In this document: positions 44,749 through 53,144 of the stretch, piece by piece | How the letters are laid out: every line of letters starts with the position of its first letter | How positions within the stretch are numbered: the stretch's first letter is position 1 | Assembly (NCBI RefSeq): GCF_947488185.1 | Contig: NZ_CANKYM010000002.1 | Span: forward strand, 930,001-994,000 | Direction of reading: 5' to 3' | DNA length: 64,000 bases | DNA from: an uncultured Roseobacter sp. | Lineage (GTDB): Bacteria; Pseudomonadota; Alphaproteobacteria; Rhodobacterales; Rhodobacteraceae | Notes under the pieces: model-generated | Told to the model about the DNA's origin: nothing | The model's input: the letters and a program-made list of their open reading frames with translations, nothing else | The model's database searches: none | Made by a program: the position numbers and the translations under genes

Positions 44749-45443
44749 CTGCGGTGCGTGGTGCGCTTTTCGACAAAGACGGGACACTCTTTGATTTCGC
44801 CGCCACATGGGAGGCGTGGGCCGCCGCGTTCCTTGAGGGTGTGACGCCTAACGCCGATGTTGCGGTGGACCTGGGCGCGATCATCGGATTTGACTACGCG
44901 CAACGACGATTTCAGCCCGACAGCGTCGTGATTGCAGGCACACCTGGGGAGGTGGCGGAAACCCTGTTGCCGCATATGCAGGGGCATTCAATGACCAGCC
45001 TGCTGGATTTCCTGAACGCGGAGGCCGAGCGGGCGCCCCAGGTGGAGGCGGTGCCGCTGGTCCCCTTCCTCAGCGGTTTACGGCAAAATGGCCTGCGACT
45101 GGGCGTGGCGACCAACGATGCCGAAGCGCCCGCCCGGACACATCTGGCGCGCGCAGGGGTCACCGAGCTTTTTGATTTCATTGTTGGCTTTGACAGCGGC
45201 CATGGCGGCAAACCCGCGCCGGGGCAGCTTCTGGCCTTTGCCGAGGCTGTCGATTTGCCGGTGGAGCAGATTGTCATGGTCGGCGACAGCACCCATGATC
45301 TGCAGGCCGGACGGGCCGCTGGTATGCGCTGTGTCGGCGTTTTGACCGGGCTTGCCGGGCGCGATGTCCTGGCGCCCTACGCGGATGCGGTTTTTGATGA
45401 TATCTCCGCGCTTCCCGACTGGATTGCAGCACAAGGCACGTGA
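44745..45443 (+). CDS. HAD family phosphatase, phosphoglycolate phosphatase-like
   Basis: Hydrolase of 232 residues with the HAD motifs in order: FDKDGTLFDF (motif I, nucleophile and acid Asp), GVATNDAEAPA (motif II), the Lys in HGGKPAPGQLL (motif III) and MVGDSTHDLQAGRAAG (motif IV). The helical cap lies between I and II, as in Gph-like enzymes. The substrate is a small phosphate ester that cannot be named. It is translationally coupled to DUF3572. Confidence 0.88.
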   Translation: MTAVRGALFDKDGTLFDFAATWEAWAAAFLEGVTPNADVAVDLGAIIGFDYAQRRFQPDSVVIAGTPGEVAETLLPHMQGHSMTSLLDFLNAEAERAPQVEAVPLVPFLSGLRQNGLRLGVATNDAEAPARTHLARAGVTELFDFIVGFDSGHGGKPAPGQLLAFAEAVDLPVEQIVMVGDSTHDLQAGRAAGMRCVGVLTGLAGRDVLAPYADAVFDDISALPDWIAAQGT

Positions 45444-45552
45444 AACCAGCCACCATGCCCGCATAAAAACGACTGAATCCGTCGCGAACAAGACGGCTGC
45501 CCGCCAGCGCCTCTGCCCTTTATGAAGACAGAGGTGCGAGGAGGGCAACCGC

Positions 45553-47115
45553 ATGGCCATGTCAACAACCAAACGCAGAACACGCGGCGGCGGGCGCGCA
45601 GGTGCCGCGACACGCCGCGGAAGCGCCGTGATCGAGCAGATGCCGTGGAACCCGCCGGTCAACACGGACGCACCGACCGAGCCGCTCTCGCCCGAAGGGG
45701 TCGCGGCCATTCACGATGGTGCCATGCGCATTCTCGAAGAGATCGGCGTCGAGTTTCTGAACCGCGAAGCCTTGGACATTCTGCGCAAGGCAGGGTGCAC
45801 CATCAACGGTGAGAATGTCCGCATGGGCAGGGACTTCGTTATGGAGTGGATCGCCAAGGCGCCGTCGGAATTCATCCTGACCCCGCGCAATCTGGATCGC
45901 AGGATCACCGTTGGCGGGCGCAACCTGCTCTTTGGCAACGTCTCATCGCCGCCCAACTATTGGGATATGGAGCGGGGCACCAAGGTGCCTGGCACGCGTG
46001 AGATGTGTCGGAACCTGCTGAAGCTGACCCAGTATTTCAACTGCATCCACTTTGCAGGCGGCTATCCGGTGGAGCCTGTGGATCTACACGCATCGATCCG
46101 TCATCTGGACGTTCTCTATGACAAACTGACGCTCACGGACAAGGTGATGCACGCCTATTCGCTGGGTAAAGAGCGCGTCGAAGATGTGATGGAAATGGTG
46201 CGTATCGCGGGTGGGCTGTCACATGAAGAATTTGACGCAAGCCCAAGAATGTACACGAATATTAACTCAACATCACCGCTCAAACATGATATCCCGATGC
46301 TGGACGGCTGGATGCGTATGGCCCGGCGTGGACAGGGGTTGGTGGTCACGCCGTTCACCCTGGCAGGTGCCATGGCGCCCGTCACCATGGCTGGCGCGGT
46401 GGCTCAATCCCTGGCCGAAGCCCTTTGTGCGGTGGTGCTCGCGCAAATCATCAAACCGGGCTGCCCCGTGGCCATCGGGACCTTTACCTCGAATGTGGAT
46501 ATGAAATCGGGCGCTCCCGCCTTTGGCACCCCGGAATACATGCGCGCGACACAAATGACCGGGCAGCTGTGCCGGTTTTACGGCCTGCCGATGCGGTCAA
46601 GCGGTGTCTGTGCGGCCAATGTGCCGGACGGGCAGGCGATGTGGGAGACCTCCAACAGCCTTTGGGCCGCCGTGCAGTCGGGAACGAACATGGTCTACCA
46701 CGCGGCAGGCTGGCTTGAGGGTGGGCTGATCGCAAGCCCGGAGAAATTCATCATGGATTGCGAAATCCTGCAGCAGATTCAACGCTATATGGATCCGATA
46801 ATCACTGCGACCGGCCCCGATGAGATTGCGCTGGATGCCATCAAATCCGTTGGCAACGCAGGGCATTTTTTCGGTATCCAGCATACGCAGGACCGGTATA
46901 CGACCGCCTTCTATCAACCTTTCCTGAGTGACTGGAAAAACTACGAAGGCTGGGAGGTGGCCGGTGCCGTCTGGACCCCGGAGCGCGCGCATCTGATGTT
47001 CAAGGAGATCATCGGCAGTTTCGAGGCCCCACCCATGGAGGACGCCATCCGCGAAGAGTTGGCTGACTTCGTTGACCGTCGCAAAGCTGAAGGGGGCGCT
47101 CCGACGGACTTCTAG
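45553..47115 (+). CDS. MttB-family methyltransferase, non-pyrrolysine type
   Basis: Protein of 520 residues of the trimethylamine methyltransferase superfamily. Typical parts are ILEEIGVEFLN near the start, FGNVSSPPNYWDMERG, NINSTSPLKHDIPMLDG and the barrel strands PFTLAGAMAPVTMAG. No in-frame amber codon occurs, so it lacks pyrrolysine and is not a trimethylamine enzyme proper; relatives demethylate glycine betaine, carnitine or other quaternary amines to a corrinoid protein. No corrinoid protein gene lies next to it. The carnitine locus 7 kb upstream makes a betaine-type substrate attractive. The basic N-terminal tail of about 25 residues is unusual. A GAGGAGGGC site precedes the ATG region. 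Confidence 0.88.
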   Translation: MAMSTTKRRTRGGGRAGAATRRGSAVIEQMPWNPPVNTDAPTEPLSPEGVAAIHDGAMRILEEIGVEFLNREALDILRKAGCTINGENVRMGRDFVMEWIAKAPSEFILTPRNLDRRITVGGRNLLFGNVSSPPNYWDMERGTKVPGTREMCRNLLKLTQYFNCIHFAGGYPVEPVDLHASIRHLDVLYDKLTLTDKVMHAYSLGKERVEDVMEMVRIAGGLSHEEFDASPRMYTNINSTSPLKHDIPMLDGWMRMARRGQGLVVTPFTLAGAMAPVTMAGAVAQSLAEALCAVVLAQIIKPGCPVAIGTFTSNVDMKSGAPAFGTPEYMRATQMTGQLCRFYGLPMRSSGVCAANVPDGQAMWETSNSLWAAVQSGTNMVYHAAGWLEGGLIASPEKFIMDCEILQQIQRYMDPIITATGPDEIALDAIKSVGNAGHFFGIQHTQDRYTTAFYQPFLSDWKNYEGWEVAGAVWTPERAHLMFKEIIGSFEAPPMEDAIREELADFVDRRKAEGGAPTDF

Positions 47116-47213
47116 CATGCAGTTGGCCTGAAATTATCTGTACAATTGGCGATGTTGGCTCTTTGTTAACCGCTAGGCTTCATTGTCCGGCCTGTTACGG
47201 AAATGAGGCAATC

Positions 47214-47798
47214 ATGCATGGGCTTGTGAACAGAGCTATTCAACGGTTTGTCGTTGACAGCTATGGCAGTGCACAATGGGCTGCCGTTGCGCGCAATGCG
47301 GATCTCGGGTTCGTCGAGTTCGAGGCGATGTGGACTTATGAAGACTGCCTGACACCCCGTGTCCTGGCGGCCGTCTGTGATGTGCTTGACCGCCCCTACG
47401 ACGAGTTGATGGAAGACATCGGCACCTACCTGGTCTCGCATCCCAACCTGGAAGCCCTGCGCAGGCTGCTGCGTTTTGGCGGTGTCAATTTTCTGGATTT
47501 CCTGCATTCGCTGGATGATTTGCCCGACCGCGCCCGACTGGCCGTGGCCGATCTTGTTTTGCCGCGGATTGAGCTGCGGGAACATAATCCGCATCAGTTC
47601 AGCTTGAACTGTGAAGGCGACATTCCCGGCTGTGGGCATCTTTTTACCGGGGTGCTGCGGGCGATGGCGGATGACTATGGCGCGCTCGTATTTCTGGAGC
47701 ATCAGGGGGTTAAGGATGGCGTCGAGACCGTCGCGATCGCTCTTCTCGAGACGGATTTTGCGGAAGGTCGTGGGTTCGAATTGGGGGTAAGTGTCTGA
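47214..47798 (+). CDS. H-NOX-like protein lacking the canonical heme ligand
   Basis: Protein of 194 residues that aligns along the whole H-NOX (heme NO/oxygen binding) fold: MHGLVNRAIQRFV at the start, FEAMWTYEDCLTP, LRRLLRFGG, FLDFLHSLDDL and GVLRAMADDYGALVFLEH at the end. Where H-NOX proteins carry the proximal heme His (LDxLH), this one has Pro104 (LDDLP); the heme-propionate motif YxSxR is also missing (region FSLNCEGD). His98 in FLHSL is the only nearby candidate. It may be heme-free or bind heme in another way. It overlaps the downstream GGDEF gene by TGATG, as many H-NOX genes pair with cyclases. Confidence 0.85.
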   Translation: MHGLVNRAIQRFVVDSYGSAQWAAVARNADLGFVEFEAMWTYEDCLTPRVLAAVCDVLDRPYDELMEDIGTYLVSHPNLEALRRLLRFGGVNFLDFLHSLDDLPDRARLAVADLVLPRIELREHNPHQFSLNCEGDIPGCGHLFTGVLRAMADDYGALVFLEHQGVKDGVETVAIALLETDFAEGRGFELGVSV

Positions 47799-48838
47799 TG
47801 AGCGGCGCCACCCTGTGTTACAAAATGCTGAACGTGATGTGCCCGATGCATGTCATCCTCAACCGCAATGGCGATATCGGGTTCGCAGGACCGACAGCGC
47901 AGAAATTGCTGCCGGATCAAAGCCTTGTGGGTCGTTCCTTTCTCGATGTGTTCGAGATCAAAAGACCCAGGGAAATCAAGTCAATAAGCGCGCTGCGCGA
48001 GAAGGCGGGCATGAAACTGCACATGCAGTTTCGCGATCCTCCGCACCGTGAACTCAAGGGCGTTTTGATGGAGGGTCCCGAAGTCGGGCAGATGATTGTC
48101 AACCTTTCCTTTGGCATTTCGGTCGTGGACGCCGTGCAGGAATACAAGCTTACGGCGGCGGATTTTGCCCCGACTGATCTGACGATCGAGATGCTCTACC
48201 TCGTAGAGGCAAAGTCGGCGGCAATGGAGGCATCGCGGCAGTTGAACCGCCGACTGCAGGGCGCACGCATTGCCGCAGAGGAGCAGGCCCTGACCGATAC
48301 GCTGACCGGACTGAAGAACCGGCGTGCCATGGATCAGGTTCTTGCGGACCTGATTGCCGAGGGAGAATGTTTTGCCCTGATGCACATGGACCTAGACTAC
48401 TTCAAGGCGGTCAATGACACGATGGGCCATGCGGCTGGTGATCATGTGCTGCAACAGGTCTCCACGATTATGTTGAACGAAGTGCGCAGCCGCGACACGG
48501 TTGCCCGCGTGGGGGGGGATGAGTTTGTTTTGCTGCTGCGCGATGTGGAAGATCCCGCAATCATTGATCAGATCGCAAACCGCATCATTAAAAAGTTGAG
48601 CGAGCCCATCTATTTCGAAGGCGCGCGCTGTGAGGTTTCCGGCAGCGCCGGCACAACCCTGTCGAGCAACTATCCGGTTTTGACAGCGGATAACCTGCTG
48701 GGGGATGCCGATGTTGCGCTCTACGAGTCGAAGTACCGTGGGCGCGGGCGGCATACATTCTTTTCTGAAGATCTACGCGAGAAAGAGCGGGATCCCGCAT
48801 TGGCGTCATCCCGTACGCCGATCGTAAAACATGCTTGA
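47798..48838 (+). CDS. Diguanylate cyclase with HNOBA-like sensor domain
   Basis: Protein of 346 residues. The first about 140 residues match the H-NOX-associated (HNOBA, PAS-like) domain: MCPMHVILNRNGDIGFAG, VGRSFLDVFEIKRP and MEGPEVGQMIVNLSF. A helix of about 35 residues leads to a GGDEF domain with an intact site VGGDEFVLLLRD near residue 240 and DLDYFKAVNDTMGHAAGD. It should make cyclic di-GMP under control of the overlapping H-NOX-like protein. In other bacteria H-NOX with NO inhibits or activates such cyclases in surface attachment; here the signal is uncertain because the partner lacks its heme ligand. Confidence 0.9.
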   Translation: MSGATLCYKMLNVMCPMHVILNRNGDIGFAGPTAQKLLPDQSLVGRSFLDVFEIKRPREIKSISALREKAGMKLHMQFRDPPHRELKGVLMEGPEVGQMIVNLSFGISVVDAVQEYKLTAADFAPTDLTIEMLYLVEAKSAAMEASRQLNRRLQGARIAAEEQALTDTLTGLKNRRAMDQVLADLIAEGECFALMHMDLDYFKAVNDTMGHAAGDHVLQQVSTIMLNEVRSRDTVARVGGDEFVLLLRDVEDPAIIDQIANRIIKKLSEPIYFEGARCEVSGSAGTTLSSNYPVLTADNLLGDADVALYESKYRGRGRHTFFSEDLREKERDPALASSRTPIVKHA

Positions 48839-49434
48839 GACACCAACCTCCTGCGTGAACAGTCAAGGCGGGGAAGCCGGGAACAGGGTTCATTTAAGCC
48901 ACGTTTAGGCGCTCACCAAAAAAATGTCGGAGTTCTTTTTGAAAGTGACCCTGGTGTCGACGGGTCTTTTCGAGACACACCTTGGGCAAAGTCGATGTAA
49001 GTGACCTTTCTCGCGTCGAAAGATTGGCTTTTTGCCGCCTTTCAATGGATGTCACGCGCAGAAACTGGACGTACGCGCAGCAGTTTATAGAGTATCAAGA
49101 GCATCTTGCCGCATCCTACGAGAGGATTCACCTGACAATCATGCATGTCCCGCCCCGGGTGTTTTGCCACAAGGGTCGCCGTCCAAGTCAGTGATTATGG
49201 TTCTTGATCTGCGCAGTGCTAAAATTGAAGATCATTTTCGGTGTGCTCCGACCGCGAGCATTAAAGGTGATCCATGCTCGGATGCTTACTTCGATGTCCT
49301 CGGAACTGCGGATGCGCCTGAAAAGACCTCCTATCTGGAGAAAGAGGGTCTGACGTGCGCTGACACTCCATGTTCTGACGGATTGTTGCGTGTGCAGTCT
49401 TCTGGCAGTAACAATTGAAAACGGGGGGCGTGAC
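48839..49434. other. Intergenic region before the DASS transporter
   Basis: This 596-base stretch is lower in GC than the genes around it. It holds only short frames (for example 48982-49194 and a 74-codon frame from 49196) that match nothing I know and lack ribosome sites. No tRNA, repeat or clear hairpin is seen. Confidence 0.4.
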
Positions 49435-51318
49435 TTGGAAAATATCAGTCTTACTTTTGAAATGTCAGTGGTTCTTGGTCTGCTGGCATTCACGGTCTTC
49501 TTGTTTGTCTCTGAAATTGTCCGAATAGACCTGGCCGCGATCATGGTCATGGTCTTGCTGGGTCTGCTCAGTCAATTGCCCGGTCTCGGATCGCTGGCGG
49601 ACGTCAGCAACCTGTTCAACGGCCTCGCCTCCAACGCGGTTGTCTCGATCATTGCGGTGATGATCATCGGCGCGGGGTTGGACAAAACCGGCTTGATGAG
49701 CAAGGTGGCTTCCCTGATCCTGAAACACGGTGGGAAAACAGAAACCAGGATCATCCCGATTGTCTCCGGCACGGTCGGCGTGATTTCCTCCTTCATGCAG
49801 AATGTGGGGGCCGCCGCTCTTTTCCTGCCCGTGGTTAGCCGGATTTCGGTACGCACAGAACTGCCGCTCAGCCGCTTGCTGATGCCTATGGGATTCTGCG
49901 CCATTCTGGGCGGGACGATGACAATGGTGGGCTCCTCACCGTTGATCCTGCTGAATGATTTGCTGTTAAGCGCCAATCAATCGCTGCCCGCGGACCAGCA
50001 GATGGCGACCTTCAGCCTGTTTTCCGTAACGCCCGTAGGCATCTGCCTTGTTGCGACAGGTATCCTCTATTTCACACTTTTGGGTCGCTGGGTTCTGCCA
50101 AAGGGCAGGAAGACCGGGGACGGTACCAGCGGCCAGTCCCTGAAGGATTATCTGAAAAACATATATGGTCTGAAGACTGACATTTTTGAGATCTCGATCC
50201 CAGAAGGGCATGATTGTGTGGGCGAAACCTTCGATGACGTGATGCAACGCTACCACGTCTACATCATCGGCAGCGCCTATCAGGGCAAGCGCTGGTTTGC
50301 GCCCGTCATCCAGACGCAGATCACCGCCCCCTGTCGCATTGCCGTGCTTGGGCGCGAGAAGGTCATTCACCGCATGGTCGAAGAAGGCGGGTACATCCTG
50401 CACAACGCCCTGGAGGTATTTGCCGAGGATTACGCCGCCACTAAATCCGGGGTGGCCGAAATGGTCGTGCCGCCCGGCTCTTCGGTTATCGGCAAATGCG
50501 CGCATGATCTGGTCTTTCGCAAGACCTATGGGGCCAGCCTTCTGGCCATTCACCGCGATGAAGAAACGATGAGTTACGTGGAGACAGAAGACCACGCCCC
50601 GACGGCCGTGGGGGAAGTCCCGTTTCACGCAGGGGACACCCTGGTCATCCACAGCACCTGGGAAGCCTTGACCCGGCTGACGCGCGACCGGGATTTCGTG
50701 GTGGTCACCACGGATTTCCCCCAGGAGGAACTGCGCCCCAAGAAAGTCGGGTGGGCGCTGCTGTTCTTCATCATCTCGATATCCCTGATCCTCTTCACGG
50801 ATCTGCGCCTGTCTTTATGCCTGCTGACCGGGGCGGTGGGCATGATCCTGACGGGTGTGCTGGACATCGACGATGCCTATGAGGCCGTTAGCTGGAGCAC
50901 CGTTTTCCTTTTGGCCAGCCTGATCCCGCTTGGGCAGGCGGTGCAGACAACAGGCACGGCGGCCTGGATTGCCGATCAGATCCTGTCCCTGCTGAACGGC
51001 TGGCCGCTCTGGTCCCTGCAGGCCGGGGTTGCGGTGCTTGCCACGGTGTTCACGCTGATCATGTCGAATGTCGGGGCGACGGTGTTGCTGGTGCCCTTGG
51101 CGGTTTCAATCGCTGTGGCGGCAGGGGGAGATCCGGCCATTTTTGCCCTGACCGTCGCGATATCGACGTCAAATTCCTTTCTCATTCCTACCCATCAGGT
51201 CAACGCCCTGATCATGGGGCCAGCGGGCTACCGGGTGACGGACTTCATCAAAAGCGGCGGCGTCATGACGATCCTGTTTCTCGTTGTGTCGTTGCTGGTC
51301 ATGAATGTTGTGTTCTGA
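49435..51318 (+). CDS. DASS/SLC13-type transporter with two TrkA-C domains
   Basis: Inner-membrane transporter of about 627 residues. Two membrane halves with conserved hairpins (SSFMQNVGAAALFLPVV; LIMSNVGATVLLVPLAVS) flank a soluble insert of about 200 residues that holds two TrkA-C/RCK-C domains (EISIPEGHDCVGETF; EMVVPPGSSVIGKCA). Such proteins carry sulfate, dicarboxylates or other anions with sodium. The start is uncertain: TTG 49435 has GGGGGG about 9 bases before it; ATG 49462 and GTG 49390 are alternatives. It is the only gene between the cyclase and the WD40-cytochrome gene. Confidence 0.85.
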   Translation: MENISLTFEMSVVLGLLAFTVFLFVSEIVRIDLAAIMVMVLLGLLSQLPGLGSLADVSNLFNGLASNAVVSIIAVMIIGAGLDKTGLMSKVASLILKHGGKTETRIIPIVSGTVGVISSFMQNVGAAALFLPVVSRISVRTELPLSRLLMPMGFCAILGGTMTMVGSSPLILLNDLLLSANQSLPADQQMATFSLFSVTPVGICLVATGILYFTLLGRWVLPKGRKTGDGTSGQSLKDYLKNIYGLKTDIFEISIPEGHDCVGETFDDVMQRYHVYIIGSAYQGKRWFAPVIQTQITAPCRIAVLGREKVIHRMVEEGGYILHNALEVFAEDYAATKSGVAEMVVPPGSSVIGKCAHDLVFRKTYGASLLAIHRDEETMSYVETEDHAPTAVGEVPFHAGDTLVIHSTWEALTRLTRDRDFVVVTTDFPQEELRPKKVGWALLFFIISISLILFTDLRLSLCLLTGAVGMILTGVLDIDDAYEAVSWSTVFLLASLIPLGQAVQTTGTAAWIADQILSLLNGWPLWSLQAGVAVLATVFTLIMSNVGATVLLVPLAVSIAVAAGGDPAIFALTVAISTSNSFLIPTHQVNALIMGPAGYRVTDFIKSGGVMTILFLVVSLLVMNVVF

Positions 51319-51320
51319 CG

Positions 51321-51339
51321 CGGCCAGTCTGCTTGGCCG
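51321..51339 (+). terminator. Hairpin after the DASS transporter gene
   Basis: CGGCCA (51321-51326) and TGGCCG (51334-51339) pair around a 7-base loop, three bases after the stop. No T-run follows, so termination would be weak. Confidence 0.4.
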
Positions 51340-51436
51340 AGCCGGTGAATCGACGAGGCGCGGTTTGGGCTGCTAGGGTGCGATGCAATTGACGCGTGAA
51401 ACTTGGCCCGGAACGGAAAAGGCGGCGCATGCAGGT

Positions 51437-52765
51437 ATGAAAAACGCAAGAGTGACGCGCGCAGCCGGACGGCTGCTGTTATGGACGTTTTGCCTTGCTT
51501 TTGGCATCGGTCCAAATCTGCTTTTGGCGCAAGACTCATTCATCCTTGAAGGGCACGGCGGGCCGGTTAAAGGCATCAGCGTGCGCGCTGATGGAGCCAT
51601 TCTGACGGCCAGCTTTGATAATTCTGTGGGCCTGTGGCAGGACGGCGTCCCAATCTGGTTGGAAGGGCACGAGGCTGCGGTGAATACCGTTGCCCCGGTG
51701 GCTGGGGGCAGGGTGGTATCCGGTGGTGACGACTACTCTGTGCGCCTCTGGGACCCGAGGGATGGGTCGATGCGTGAGCTTGGCCGGCACAGCGCCAAGG
51801 TCATCCGTCTCGCCGTTTCGCCTGACGGCACGCGGGTTGCTTCTGCAAGCTGGGATAGGACCGTGCGCATCTGGTCTCTGGAGGGTGGCGCGCCCGTCGA
51901 ACTAGCAGGCCACGTAAATACAGTCAGTGACGTTGCTTTCTCCGCTGATGGCGGTCAGGTCTATACGGCTTCAGCGGATGGGACCATCAGGCTCTGGGAT
52001 GCGCGTACTGGTGAGTTTCTTCGACGTCTTGTGCAACATGGGTTCGGGATCAATGCCCTGCTGGTCGCGCCGGACGACAGTTGGCTCGCCTATGGGGCGG
52101 TCGATGGTGGCACCCGGGTGGTCGCTTTGCCAGAAGCAACGGAAATCGGTGACTTCACAGCGGACAGGCGGCCCATTCTGGCCATGGCTTACCAGTCGGA
52201 CATTGGGCGGATCGCCGTGGGGGATGCCCAGGGCTACATCATGATGATCGATAGCCGCGCCTGGCGGATTGCGGAAGATTTTCGCGCAACGGCCTCCGGA
52301 CCGGTCTGGGCTTTGGCTTTCTCACCGGATGGTCGGAACATTCACGCCGGGGGGATCACGGATGCGGTGTACAGCTGGCCAACTGACGGTCTGTCCGAGG
52401 CCACCCATATGACGGGCACTGAACGGTCCTTCCTGAAAGATCCGAAAGAGATGTCCAACGGGGAGCGCCAGTTCCAACGCAAATGCTCCATTTGCCACAC
52501 GCTGGAGCCGGACGGAAAGCGCCGGGCGGGGCCGTCATTGCACGGGCTCTTTGGCCGATCCGCAGGCAGTGTCGCCGGATACGCTTACTCGGCAACGCTT
52601 GCGGAGGCGCAGATCGTCTGGAGCGAGGAGACAATTGACCAGTTGTTCGATCTTGGTCCCGATCACTACATCCCGGGATCAAAGATGCCCATGCAGCGGA
52701 TCACGAAAGCACAGGATCGCGAAGACCTGATCAGCTTTCTTCAGATGGCAACAATTCCGGATTGA
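51437..52765 (+). CDS. Exported WD40 repeat-cytochrome c fusion protein
   Basis: Periplasmic protein of 442 residues. A signal peptide at about 1-30 ends LLLAQ-DS. Residues about 35-330 contain six or seven WD40 units (for example VRLWDPRDGS, VRIWSLEGG, IRLWDARTGEF) that form a beta propeller. The C-terminal 110 residues are a class I cytochrome c with CSICH (near residue 350) and the axial Met in GSKMPM (near 415). The fusion suggests an electron-transfer protein with a docking platform. Its redox partner is not encoded nearby. ATG 51437 starts the signal peptide. Confidence 0.88.
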   Translation: MKNARVTRAAGRLLLWTFCLAFGIGPNLLLAQDSFILEGHGGPVKGISVRADGAILTASFDNSVGLWQDGVPIWLEGHEAAVNTVAPVAGGRVVSGGDDYSVRLWDPRDGSMRELGRHSAKVIRLAVSPDGTRVASASWDRTVRIWSLEGGAPVELAGHVNTVSDVAFSADGGQVYTASADGTIRLWDARTGEFLRRLVQHGFGINALLVAPDDSWLAYGAVDGGTRVVALPEATEIGDFTADRRPILAMAYQSDIGRIAVGDAQGYIMMIDSRAWRIAEDFRATASGPVWALAFSPDGRNIHAGGITDAVYSWPTDGLSEATHMTGTERSFLKDPKEMSNGERQFQRKCSICHTLEPDGKRRAGPSLHGLFGRSAGSVAGYAYSATLAEAQIVWSEETIDQLFDLGPDHYIPGSKMPMQRITKAQDREDLISFLQMATIPD

Positions 52766-52985
52766 AGGTTTGCAGTGACGACCCGAAATCTGCGGATGCT
52801 GGCGAGCGCGTTCCTACGCGCGGGTTCACTCTCAAACGGCCTGCGCAAGGATTGACCTGTCGCCTTCATTTGCAGCACAACCATAACGCCTCGGGAGATC
52901 TCCGCCCTGAATTGCGCACAAATTCATAGGTGCAACTGCTGATCAATTCGGTTTGTTCTTCGAAATCTTTGTCTGAGGGGGAAAG

Positions 52986-53060
52986 TGGCAGCCCGTAGGG
53001 GAATCGAACCCCTCTTTCCAGGTTGAAAACCTGGCGTCCTAACCGATAGACGAACGGGCC
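52986..53060 (-). tRNA. tRNA-Glu (anticodon TTC)
   Basis: Read on the minus strand, the acceptor GGCCCGT (from 53060) pairs with ACGGGCT near the other end, and the encoded CCA is at 52988-52986. The anticodon stem CCAGG/CCTGG encloses the loop TTTTCAA with anticodon TTC. The T-arm is AGGGGTTCGATTCCCCT. It lies downstream of recJ on the same strand. Confidence 0.95.
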
Positions 53061-53144
53061 ACTTGGTCGTGAGCGGTTGATTAGGCAATCCGCGCCCGGC
53101 GCGCAAGCGGAAATTTCGCGTCTGACAAAGAAACTTTGCCGCAG

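Noticed and set aside
48982-49418. Short frames before the DASS transporter as genes
   Set aside because: They lack ribosome sites, overlap each other in different frames and match no known family.
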